The position numbers were made by a program, and so were the translations under genes. Shown one piece after another: positions 48,293-56,480 of a stretch of 58,174 nt of DNA. The stretch is taken from positions 1 to 58,174 of the forward strand of contig NZ_JAUYFA010000024.1 of assembly GCF_030691135.1 (NCBI RefSeq), read 5' to 3'. Each line of letters opens with the position of its first letter. Position 1 is the first letter of the stretch. The notes beneath the pieces were generated by a model. It did not search any database. It had not been told where the DNA came from and was given only the letters and a program-made list of their open reading frames with translations. The stretch comes from Phreatobacter sp. Lineage in GTDB: Bacteria; Pseudomonadota; Alphaproteobacteria; Rhizobiales; Phreatobacteraceae.

Positions 48293-50716
48293 TCAGTCGA
48301 TCTCCCGGATCAGCCGGAAGCCCGCCACCTGATCGCGAATGGCGGGCGCGCTGATGATGCGCGCATCGAGCATGCGCAGGCTCGGCGGGTCGGCCCAAGA
48401 CCCGCCTCGCAGCAGGCGCGGGGCCTGAGGTTCACAATCGCGCGGCGGAAATTCCGCATCGGCCCGCGGCTGCGGGGCGCAGGTCGCGACCCATTCCCAG
48501 ACATTGCCGTTGAGGTCGTGGAGACCCCAGAGCCCCGCGGCAAACCGGCCGACGGGCGCGGTATAGATGGCGCCGTCGGTGCAGCCCGTCGCCTCCCAAT
48601 CGGGGAACACGGCGCGGGCAGACTGGTCCGCCCCGTTGCCGATCATGCACATCTGCGGACTGTCGCGCCTCAGCCACCGCTCGGCGGCGGCAAGGTAGTG
48701 CCACTCGGGATCGGTCGGCAGCCGATAGCGCTGCCCCGTCTTCTGCGACAGCCATGCGGCATAGGCCTTCGCATCCTCGTAGCTGACGCAGACCACCGGG
48801 TGATCGTCCCCCTGATCGAAGCCGGGCGATTGCCAGGATAGGACGGGATCGAGCCGCCAGGAAGGGGATCGCGCATGGCATCCCGGTGCGATCACCCTGC
48901 CGCTCTCCCTGACAAAGGTGGCGAAATCGCCGCGGGTCGTCTCATGGCGAGCGACCGCAAAGGGGCGCGGCAGATCGATGCCGATCTCGCGGCTCGCATT
49001 GGCGATCGAGATCTGCATGGTGACCCGGCCAGCCGGAACCACAACCAGGTCCAAGCAGGTGTCGCAGTCCCGGAAGCCCTCACCGTCTCCGGGCTTGCGG
49101 AATATCCGGGTTGCGCCGGCCTGGATCGGCACATAGCCGAGGGCCGCGATCCGGGTTTCGGCCGCGTTGCGATCGGCGCCACGGCCCATGAGGTCGACAA
49201 GCGCCTGAGCGCTCGTCGCGGTCTCGACCTCACGGCTCAGGATCTCGGCGGGGGTCGGTAGGGCCGAACTCGTCACCGGCGGCGCGAAGGCGATCGCCGG
49301 GGCGCGATCTTCCACCCCGGACGGCGGCGGCGGCGCGCCAGCCTGACCCAGAGCCGGCGTCGGGACGGGGGGCACGGCGAGGCCCGGCGCTCTCGGTGAT
49401 GCCGCCGGCTCCCGCGTCTCGCGGGGCGGCTCGGGGCGCGGTGCGGGCGCAATCGCCGGGGATGCGGGCGTCTCGGCCACCGGCGGTGCGGCCGGCACGG
49501 CCGCAGGTTGAGGCTGCGCCTCATCCCGAGGCGGCGAAACAGGCGCCGGGCGCTCGGCGGGCGTGGCAGGAACCTGACCGGCGGCGCGGGGGGCGGCAGC
49601 GCTCGCGACGGGAGATGGCGCCGACGGGGGCTGGCGGAGGAGCTGGAGGGAGAGCCAGCCGGCAAGGCCGGCCAGCACCAGTCCGGTCAGGACGACCACG
49701 GGCATGACGGCGCGTCTCGGCCGATCGCCGGCGGGCACGGCCTTCGGCGGGTCCGACCGGGGCGTGCCGACGGCCGACACGGCAGGTTCAGACGGCCGCC
49801 GCTCACCCGATGGAAGCGGGGCGGCCGGCGCAGCTTTGGCCGCAGCCGCCGTCTCGCGCGGCGGCGGAACGAGGGCAACGCCCGCAAGTCCCGCCGTCAG
49901 CGCCAGAAAGTCCCGCGTCCAGAGGTCGGGATCGACAGGAATGGCCCCGGTTCCGATTTCCAGCACGGCATCCAGGGCTTCGAGGAGCGCGTCCGGATAG
50001 TCGCCCGCGGCAACGGAGACCGCGGCGAAGCGGGCATCGAGCTGACGGTCCCGCTCCGGCGGCGGCACGGCAAGCCCCGTCACCAGACGGTAGAGGACAC
50101 CCGCCGCCGCGGCGAGATCGCCCGCCCGCGCCTCCGGGCCCGCAGCCTGGAGCAGCGCCCCCGCAAGCACGACGTCGGAGGGTTCGCTCAGTTGAACCTC
50201 GCGCGCCGACACGGCGCCATGGGCGAGCCCGAGGCGATGCAGCCCGGCGAGGCCATGCACGAGACGGTGGCCGATCATGGCGAGGTCGGCGGCGCTCGGC
50301 CGCCTCAGGAGGTCGTTGGCCCAGACATCCAGGGCCGGACGCGACGTGCCGGACGAGGCGAGATAAACCGTCCCGAAGGCCCGCAGCTCCTGTCGCGGCG
50401 CATCGATGGCAGGATCGGCGAGGGCCTGCAGGCCTGCGGCCCGTTCCAGGAAGGCCTGAAGCCTGGCATCGACATCCCCCTCCCAGCCCCGGATCGGCTG
50501 AACCGAGCCGTCGTCGAGCCTCGCCGCAAGACCGGCGGGGAAGAACTCGGTCAAGGTCACGCTCGCCTGGTCGGCGAGCCGCAATCCCTCGTAGCTCAGC
50601 GCCGCTGATCCGGAGGCGCGGTGTTTGAGGACGAGAAAATCGTCACCGACCCGGGTTCCCGGCGGCAAGGGACGGCGATCGTCTGCCGCCGGGGTGGGAG
50701 GGTTGACTGAACTCAT
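48293..50716 (-). CDS. Pseudokinase fused to a formylglycine-enzyme-like (FGE/SUMF1) domain, membrane-anchored
   Basis: An 807-residue protein. Residues about 20-285 have a protein-kinase fold without catalytic groups: the HRD-type segment is HGAVSAREVQL (no Asp), the DFG position reads AGALL, and the Gly-loop is absent. A transmembrane helix (about 333-356) and a long Pro/Ala/Arg linker (about 365-485) follow. The C-terminal FGE-sulfatase domain (about 540-806) has CDTCLDLVVVPAGRVTM, FAVARHETTRGDF, HPVVCVSYEDAKAYAAWL, YRLPTDPEWHY, NGNVWEW, LLRGGSW and GFRLIRE. The layout resembles T6SS PpkA-like kinase/FGE proteins, but here the kinase is inactive and the context is type I secretion. It overlaps the OmpA gene by 4 bases. 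Confidence 0.87.
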   Translation of the reverse strand: MSSVNPPTPAADDRRPLPPGTRVGDDFLVLKHRASGSAALSYEGLRLADQASVTLTEFFPAGLAARLDDGSVQPIRGWEGDVDARLQAFLERAAGLQALADPAIDAPRQELRAFGTVYLASSGTSRPALDVWANDLLRRPSAADLAMIGHRLVHGLAGLHRLGLAHGAVSAREVQLSEPSDVVLAGALLQAAGPEARAGDLAAAAGVLYRLVTGLAVPPPERDRQLDARFAAVSVAAGDYPDALLEALDAVLEIGTGAIPVDPDLWTRDFLALTAGLAGVALVPPPRETAAAAKAAPAAPLPSGERRPSEPAVSAVGTPRSDPPKAVPAGDRPRRAVMPVVVLTGLVLAGLAGWLSLQLLRQPPSAPSPVASAAAPRAAGQVPATPAERPAPVSPPRDEAQPQPAAVPAAPPVAETPASPAIAPAPRPEPPRETREPAASPRAPGLAVPPVPTPALGQAGAPPPPSGVEDRAPAIAFAPPVTSSALPTPAEILSREVETATSAQALVDLMGRGADRNAAETRIAALGYVPIQAGATRIFRKPGDGEGFRDCDTCLDLVVVPAGRVTMQISIANASREIGIDLPRPFAVARHETTRGDFATFVRESGRVIAPGCHARSPSWRLDPVLSWQSPGFDQGDDHPVVCVSYEDAKAYAAWLSQKTGQRYRLPTDPEWHYLAAAERWLRRDSPQMCMIGNGADQSARAVFPDWEATGCTDGAIYTAPVGRFAAGLWGLHDLNGNVWEWVATCAPQPRADAEFPPRDCEPQAPRLLRGGSWADPPSLRMLDARIISAPAIRDQVAGFRLIREID

Positions 50717-51975
50717 GCGCAGCTGGCGGTCCTGAACTCGACACGGCGATCGATATCCGTGCTGCTATCATCCCGCGGCAGCCCGACCAAGACCTCGCGT
50801 GAGCCGACCCCCGCCGGTCTGAGGCGGGCGGCAAGACCGGGAGCACGCTCCGACAGCAGGGCGATGATCCTTTCCGCGCGCTCGCGCGACAGACGCTCGT
50901 TGAACGCCTCGAGGCCCGTCCGGCTGGCATGGCCGACGACCTCGAGACAGCCTTCCGCACTGCCCGCGCGGGTCGCGATCTCGTTGAGCCAGTTGGCATA
51001 ATGCGCGGCGGCCGCCGTCTGCGAATTGAAGTTCGTCGTCCCCACCTCGAAAAGAAACAGAACCCCCAGCCGGCCAAGGTTGAGCCCGTTGCTGACGAGT
51101 TGCGAGAAGGCCTTTGCCGCCTCGTCCCTCTCACCGATGGCCATCAGCGCCAGGTAGAGACCGTTGAGGGCACGCAGCTGATCGCCTTCCGGCATGGCCC
51201 TCGCCTCACGGTAGAGATCGAGCGCGCGACGCGCATCGCCCGCCTCATAGGCGACGGTGGCCTCGCGGATTCGCGCCGCTGCGGGAAGCTGAGCCATATA
51301 GGCCGGGCTGACGGGATCGCCGGGCCGGGAGCGCTGGCAGGTCTCGATATAGGCGGTGGTTGCCGCGTCGAGCCCCCAGACGGGGGTATCGGCATAGAAG
51401 CGAGCCGGCGCAATATCGACGTCGGAGATGGTGGCTCTGGCGACCGATCGGGCGGCGACGGTTTTCGACGCCTGATCGATGAGGGCGAAGCAGATCCAGA
51501 ACGCATCCCGCGGTCCGGCCGGCTGTCCCGCATTGTTGATGGTGTTGAACGTGCCGATGAAGATGAACTTGGCCTTGGCCAGGTTCTCGACCGTGAACGG
51601 CAGCACCTCGATGTGCTGGTAGCGTTCGGCGACCAGCGTCGCGATCCGACGGTCGAAGCCGCGCGTCGCCGCCGACTGGATCCCCGTGACCCCGTCGACC
51701 AGGGGATCGATGACGATAATCGTCTTCTCGGCGGTAACCGGGACGGTGTTGAAGAGGGCTGTCGCCGCATTCAGGAAGGCCCGCTCCAGGGGAACGAGCT
51801 GCGGCGGGCGTGGCATGGCCGGTGGCTGTCCGAGCCCCTGGGCGAAGCCTCCTGCGCTGAACCCGACGAGGCTTGCGCACACGAGAGCAGCAAGGATGGC
51901 GGGCCGGACCAAGGCCGAAGTGCCCTGCTGGCACCTGCGCCAGATCGCAGGGAAGGAGATGATGTCGTTCAACAT
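50713..51975 (-). CDS. Exported OmpA-family protein with TPR-like region
   Basis: A 420-residue protein with a signal peptide (about 1-46, ending GGFAQ). The N-terminal half contains a beta/alpha domain resembling outer membrane assembly or FlgO-type lipoprotein domains (TIIVIDPLVDGVTGIQS, FIFIGTFNTI). TPR-like helices follow (ARRALDLYREARAMPEGDQ, ALMAIGERDEAAKAFSQL), and an OmpA-like domain ends the protein (LEVVGHASRTG, SRERAERIIALL, STDIDRRVEFRT). It probably anchors an envelope complex to peptidoglycan. ATG at 51975 has GAGGA upstream; 51990 is weaker. It precedes and overlaps the pseudokinase gene. Confidence 0.85.
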   Translation of the reverse strand: MLNDIISFPAIWRRCQQGTSALVRPAILAALVCASLVGFSAGGFAQGLGQPPAMPRPPQLVPLERAFLNAATALFNTVPVTAEKTIIVIDPLVDGVTGIQSAATRGFDRRIATLVAERYQHIEVLPFTVENLAKAKFIFIGTFNTINNAGQPAGPRDAFWICFALIDQASKTVAARSVARATISDVDIAPARFYADTPVWGLDAATTAYIETCQRSRPGDPVSPAYMAQLPAAARIREATVAYEAGDARRALDLYREARAMPEGDQLRALNGLYLALMAIGERDEAAKAFSQLVSNGLNLGRLGVLFLFEVGTTNFNSQTAAAAHYANWLNEIATRAGSAEGCLEVVGHASRTGLEAFNERLSRERAERIIALLSERAPGLAARLRPAGVGSREVLVGLPRDDSSTDIDRRVEFRTASCA

Positions 51976-52013
51976 GGCGGATCCTCGCATGAGAATTTTC
52001 GGAACATAAGCTC

Positions 52014-53756
52014 TCAGGCCGCAGAGCTCGTACGTGGGGACTGGACAGCTGCAACCTTGTTGCCGCGCATGCGGGCGATGACGTCGTCCCGGTCACCGAA
52101 GGCGAGTGCGGTGCCGAAGGACATCACCAGCACCTTGTCGACATAGGCGAGCAGCTGCGGGCGGTGGGTGACGACGACCACCGTGCGGCCCGCCTCCTTC
52201 ATCGCGGCGATGGCCTGGCCGAGGGCGCGCTCGCCCTCCTCGTCGAGATTGGAATTGGGCTCGTCGAGGACGATGAGGCGCGGATCCCCGTAGAGGGCGC
52301 GGGCGAGGCCGACACGCTGGCGCATGCCGCCGGACAGCGCGAGGCCGCCCTCCCCGATCGGCGTGTCATAGCCCTGCGGCAGCCGCAGGATGACGTCATG
52401 GGCGCCGGCGGCCTTGGCGGCGGCGACGACTGCACGGCTGTCGACATCGGCAAGACGGGCGATGTTGTCGGCCACCGTCCCGGCGAAGAGCTCCACATCC
52501 TGCGGCAGATAGCCGACGCTCTTGCCGAGCTTGTTGCGGTCCCACTGGTTCAAGGCAGCGCCATCGATGCGGATTTCGCCGGCGCGCAGTTCCCAGACAC
52601 CGGCCAGGGCCCGCGCCAGGCTCGACTTGCCGCTGCCCGACGAGCCGACGATCGCCACGCTCTCGCCGGGCTGAACGCTGAAGGAGACCCCGCGCACGGA
52701 AGGCTTGGCGGCAGCGGGAGGAACGATGGCGACATTCTCGACCTCGATCTGGCCCTGCGGCACGGGAAGGCTGACCGGCGCCGCCTTCTGCGGAAACTCG
52801 TTCATCAGGTGGCGAAGCCGGCGATAGGCGCTGCGGCACCCGACGATCCGCTTCCACTGGCCGACGATCTGCTCGACGGGAGCCAGCGCGCGGCCGATGA
52901 TGATGGAAGCTGCCATCATCGCCCCGGGAGAAATCTGTTTCTCGATGGCGAGCCAGGCCCCGGCTGCGAGAACGCCGGTCTGCACCGCGATGCGGGCGAA
53001 CTTCGACATGGCGACGAGGGCGGCGGTCAGCTCGGCCGAGGCGACATTGGCGGCAACCGCCGCGCTTTGCTGTCCGCTCCAGCGCTCGAGCACGGTATCG
53101 CCCATGCCGAGGCCGCGGACGACCTCGCCGTTGCGGAGCGCCGACGCCGCGAAGGTCGAGGCATCGTTCGACAGACGCGAGGACTGGTCGACGCCGCGCT
53201 TCGTCAGGATCTCGGTGAGGACCGCCAGCGCGAAGAGAACCACGGCACCGGCCAGAGCGATCATGCCGAGCACCGGATGCATGAAATAGCAGAGCAGCAC
53301 GAAAAGCGGCGTCCACGGCAGATCGCAGATGATCGCCACCGTGCCGCTGGCCAGCGAGTCGCGGATGGCCTCGGCATCGCGAATGAGCTGCTGCCCCTGG
53401 CGCCGCTCGGGATCGAGCTCGGCCCGCATCATGGCATCGAAGAGAGGCCGGCGGAGGACGCGTTCGAAGGCGACGGACGAGCGCACCAGCACGCCCGAGC
53501 GGGCATACTCCAGGATGCCGTAGAGCACGAGGAAGATGAGAACGATGAGGGTCAGGAGGAGGAGCGTGGTCTCGTTGCGGCTGGCAAGGACGCGGTCATA
53601 GATCTGCATCGAGTAGATCGGCATCGCGAGCATGGTCGCATTGATGAACATGCTGATGATGACCGCGGCGAACGTCCCCGGCAGACAGGCGCGAATGGCG
53701 ACCTTGAGGGGATCGATCGGTTTCTGGCTCCGAGCCTCGTCCATCGCCTGTGCCAT
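52014..53756 (-). CDS. Type I secretion ABC permease/ATPase (PrtD/HlyB family)
   Basis: A 580-residue exporter half-transporter. Six membrane helices occupy about 20-300. The ATPase domain (about 330-560) has Walker A GSSGSGKSS, YLPQDVELF, signature LSGGMRQRVGLARAL, Walker B LIVLDEP, and H-loop VTHRPQL. No N-terminal C39 peptidase-like domain is present, as in the PrtD class that exports unprocessed C-terminal-signal substrates. ATG at 53756 is preceded by AGGGAC, preferred over 53786. It is divergent from the repeat-protein gene; the 227-base gap holds palindrome site B. The HlyD partner is 2.7 kb away. Confidence 0.93.
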   Translation of the reverse strand: MAQAMDEARSQKPIDPLKVAIRACLPGTFAAVIISMFINATMLAMPIYSMQIYDRVLASRNETTLLLLTLIVLIFLVLYGILEYARSGVLVRSSVAFERVLRRPLFDAMMRAELDPERRQGQQLIRDAEAIRDSLASGTVAIICDLPWTPLFVLLCYFMHPVLGMIALAGAVVLFALAVLTEILTKRGVDQSSRLSNDASTFAASALRNGEVVRGLGMGDTVLERWSGQQSAAVAANVASAELTAALVAMSKFARIAVQTGVLAAGAWLAIEKQISPGAMMAASIIIGRALAPVEQIVGQWKRIVGCRSAYRRLRHLMNEFPQKAAPVSLPVPQGQIEVENVAIVPPAAAKPSVRGVSFSVQPGESVAIVGSSGSGKSSLARALAGVWELRAGEIRIDGAALNQWDRNKLGKSVGYLPQDVELFAGTVADNIARLADVDSRAVVAAAKAAGAHDVILRLPQGYDTPIGEGGLALSGGMRQRVGLARALYGDPRLIVLDEPNSNLDEEGERALGQAIAAMKEAGRTVVVVTHRPQLLAYVDKVLVMSFGTALAFGDRDDVIARMRGNKVAAVQSPRTSSAA

Positions 53757-53847
53757 CGGTCTCAAGTCCCTTTCTAGCGGAGCCAATCTGCTCGTCGCAA
53801 CCGCACCTGTCGCGCGCCATCAATCTGTCCTGCCGAAAAATTTGAGG

Positions 53848-53865
53848 CTGTTCCGCGGGGAACAG
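53848..53865 (+). promoter_or_regulatory. 18-bp palindrome (site B) between T1SS ABC gene and repeat-protein gene
   Basis: CTGTTCC-GCGG-GGAACAG. It ends 118 bases before the repeat-protein start and begins 91 bases before the divergent ABC transporter start. ACATC occurs 31 bases downstream of its end, as at site D. With a start point there the palindrome centre would be at about -40, the position of a class II CRP activator. Confidence 0.75.
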
Positions 53866-53983
53866 CGCCCGCCGGCGCTCGAGGCCAAGGTTGGGACATC
53901 GAGGAGCCGAGACGAACAGCCCCTGCGATGGATCAAAACCTCGAAGGCCCGGAGCGGCCTTCAACACCCAGATGGAGCGGGTC

Positions 53984-56332
53984 ATGAGCAACGGATTTTT
54001 TGGTTTCTTCGAGGACGCAGCCGAGGCTGTCGGCGGGCTCATCGAAGATGGTCAGGAAGCGGTCGAGGATTTCGGCGAGGCTGTCGCCGAAACGGCGGAA
54101 GCCGTGGTCGACGGTGTCACGGGTGCCGCCCAGGATGCGGGCGAAGCCGTCACCAACACCGCCCGTGACGCCTCGCGCGCCGTCGGCGAAGTCGTCGGAA
54201 GCGTTACCTCCGCCGTTCTGCAGGGCGGCCAGGCGGTCACCGAGGGCGTCAACGCCTTCGTCCGGGATCCCGGCGGCACGATCAACCGGACCGCCGAGGG
54301 CGCCGCCCAGGGCTTTGAGACCGCTGGCAAGATCGTGGTTGACGCGATCGGCAACGGCATCGTCGGCACCGGCCAGCTGGTCGGCAAGGCTGCCGATGGC
54401 GTGAAAGAGGGCGCCGAGGCCGTCCAGAATGGCCTGGATGAAGCCGGCAAGGCCGCGGGCAAGGTCGTCGAGACGGTCGGCAAGGCCATCCAGGACGGAG
54501 CCAAGGATGTGGCCAACGAGGCCGGCAAGGTCGTCGACGGCGCCAAGGACGCCGCGGTCGACTTCGGCAAGGGCGCGGGCCAGGTCCTGCGTGATGCCGC
54601 CACCGAGGCCGGCAAGGTCGTCGACGGCGCCAAGGACGCCGCGGCCGACTTCGGCAAGGGCGCGGGCCAGGTCCTGCGCGACGTCGCCGAAGAGACCGGC
54701 AAGGTCGTCGATGGCGCCAAGGACGCCGCGATCGACTTCGGCAAGGGCGCGGGCCAGTTCCTGCGTGACACGGCCGAGGAAGCCGGCAAGGTGGTCGAGG
54801 ATGTTCGCGAGGCGGGCGAGACGGCCCTCTCCGATGCCAGCCGTGTCGCCGGACGGATCGTCGAAGCCGCCAAGGATGGTGCCGAAGCCATCGGTGAGGC
54901 AGCCGGCGAGGTCGCCGACGGCGCCACCAAGGTTGGCGGACGGATCCTCGAAGGGATCGGCGAGGGTGCCAAGAACACCGCGGAAGGCGTGGCCGAGAAC
55001 GTGGTCAATGCCGCCGAGACGGCGGGCAAGGTGGGTGGCGCCTATGTCGAGGGCGTCATCGAGACCGGCCAGAACCTGCTCGACGTGGCTGGCAAGAACT
55101 TCAACGACGTCAAGGACGGCGTCGGGAACGCGGTTGAAAACGCGGCGGAAACCGCGCTCGAGGTCGCGACCAGCGTCATCGATGGCATCGTCACGGCCGG
55201 CAAGAACACGGCCGAAACGGCAGGCGATGTGGCCCGCAATACGCTCGAGGGCATCGGCCGGCAGGCCGCCACCGCCATCGAGACCGGCGCCGAGATCATC
55301 GAGGCCGTCGGAACCGGCATCGGAAATGCCGCCGGAAACGCCGTCGAGGTCGTGGTGGACAATGCCGCCGAGGTCGTCGACACCGCACGCGATGTCGGAG
55401 CCATCATCGGCGACACCCTGCAATCGGCCGGCGACAAGCTCGGCGCGGGTTTTGCCAAGACCGGCGAGCTCGTCACCGAGGCGGCGGAAGCCGCTGAAGC
55501 GACCACGAAGGATGTCGTCGACTTCGTCGCCGACAAGGCGGGCGATGCCGCACGGCTCGGCAAGACGGTCATCGATCAGGTCGTCGAGACCGGCGAGGCT
55601 GCGGTGACGACGGGCAAGGCGGTGCTGGAGAAGACGGGCGAGGCAATCGTCGATGGCGCCCGGAGCGCCGCCAATGGCGCGGCGAAGGTGGTCGACGACG
55701 CCCGGCAGGGCCTCGAAGACGGCGTCGGCATTGCCGCGGATATCGGTGCGGGCCTGGCCGGTGGTCTCGGCAAGGCAGGCGAGACAGCGGTCAAGGCGGG
55801 CGCCGAGATCATCGACGCCTTCCGCGAAGGCTTCGCCGACAACGCCAAGATCGACGACAGCCTGTCGGTCGTCAGCACCGGTCGCTCATCGGGCGAGCAG
55901 GCGCTCGTCGCCGAGAAGGGCGAGAAGGGCAATTCCTTCCTCGGCTCGTTCTTCGACGACGCCAAGGAAGCGGTCGAGGAGGCTACCAAAGCCGCCGGCA
56001 AGGGCTCGCAGGAGAGCAGCGACCCGCGCTTCATCCTGGTCGGCAACGACCAGGCCGGCGGCAAGGTCGCCGACATCGGCAAGGCCAGGGGATCCGAGGT
56101 CGAGAAGCCGCTCTTCGAGCTGAAGGAAGAGCTGCCGAAGGAGATCTTCGACAAGCAGCCGAAGGGCCCCTCCTTCGACGACTTCGACGACTTCGCCGTG
56201 GCCGCGAAGCCGGCCGCCAACTCCTTCGGCAAGGGTGCACCGGTGCAGGACGCTCCCCCGCCGGCCACCTTCGGTGGGTTCGACAAGGACTTCGGTGACG
56301 ATGCCCCGAAGATCTCGTTCAACCTCTTCTGA
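53984..56332 (+). CDS. Large amphipathic helical repeat protein, candidate type I secretion substrate
   Basis: A 782-residue protein with no signal peptide. Almost the whole chain is Ala/Gly/Val/Asp/Glu/Lys-rich amphipathic helix. Three tandem 29-residue repeats start at residue 179 with the core GKVVDGAKDAA-DFGKGAGQ; DNA copies are 87 bases. Less regular copies of GKVV(D/E) and DGAKDAA run through residues 1-640. The last 140 residues are acidic and Pro/Phe-containing and end APKISFNLF, a hydrophobic tail of the kind seen in C-terminal type I secretion signals. No RTX nonapeptides are visible. The helical repeats recall LEA or apolipoprotein-like chains. Location between the ABC and HlyD genes makes it the likely substrate. 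The ATG has GGAGCGG upstream, which decides against longer frames. Confidence 0.8.
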   Translation: MSNGFFGFFEDAAEAVGGLIEDGQEAVEDFGEAVAETAEAVVDGVTGAAQDAGEAVTNTARDASRAVGEVVGSVTSAVLQGGQAVTEGVNAFVRDPGGTINRTAEGAAQGFETAGKIVVDAIGNGIVGTGQLVGKAADGVKEGAEAVQNGLDEAGKAAGKVVETVGKAIQDGAKDVANEAGKVVDGAKDAAVDFGKGAGQVLRDAATEAGKVVDGAKDAAADFGKGAGQVLRDVAEETGKVVDGAKDAAIDFGKGAGQFLRDTAEEAGKVVEDVREAGETALSDASRVAGRIVEAAKDGAEAIGEAAGEVADGATKVGGRILEGIGEGAKNTAEGVAENVVNAAETAGKVGGAYVEGVIETGQNLLDVAGKNFNDVKDGVGNAVENAAETALEVATSVIDGIVTAGKNTAETAGDVARNTLEGIGRQAATAIETGAEIIEAVGTGIGNAAGNAVEVVVDNAAEVVDTARDVGAIIGDTLQSAGDKLGAGFAKTGELVTEAAEAAEATTKDVVDFVADKAGDAARLGKTVIDQVVETGEAAVTTGKAVLEKTGEAIVDGARSAANGAAKVVDDARQGLEDGVGIAADIGAGLAGGLGKAGETAVKAGAEIIDAFREGFADNAKIDDSLSVVSTGRSSGEQALVAEKGEKGNSFLGSFFDDAKEAVEEATKAAGKGSQESSDPRFILVGNDQAGGKVADIGKARGSEVEKPLFELKEELPKEIFDKQPKGPSFDDFDDFAVAAKPAANSFGKGAPVQDAPPPATFGGFDKDFGDDAPKISFNLF
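54518..54778 (+). repeat. Three tandem 87-bp repeats in the repeat-protein gene
   Basis: Units 54518-54604, 54605-54691 and 54692-54778 encode near-identical 29-residue blocks (EAGKVVDGAKDAA and following). A fourth partial copy starts at 54779. Confidence 0.92.
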
Positions 56333-56394
56333 GACGGGCGACGTCTGACGCCCCGCAGGACGGCGCATCGTCCTCCTCGCCTGAACTGGACCGG

Positions 56395-56412
56395 CTGTTC
56401 CCCCTGGAACAG
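56395..56412 (+). promoter_or_regulatory. 18-bp palindrome (site C) upstream of the HlyD-family gene
   Basis: CTGTTCC-CCCT-GGAACAG. Four more bases pair on each side (CCGG and CCGG), giving 11-bp perfect arms (56391-56416). It ends 68 bases before the HlyD start. A TAAACC element at 56434-56439 is placed where a -10 would be expected for class II activation. Confidence 0.75.
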
Positions 56413-56480
56413 CCGGTCTCTCGGCTTCGGCGGTAAACCTTCGGGGCAACATCCGACGAAGCGCCGGGAAGGACCGACCG

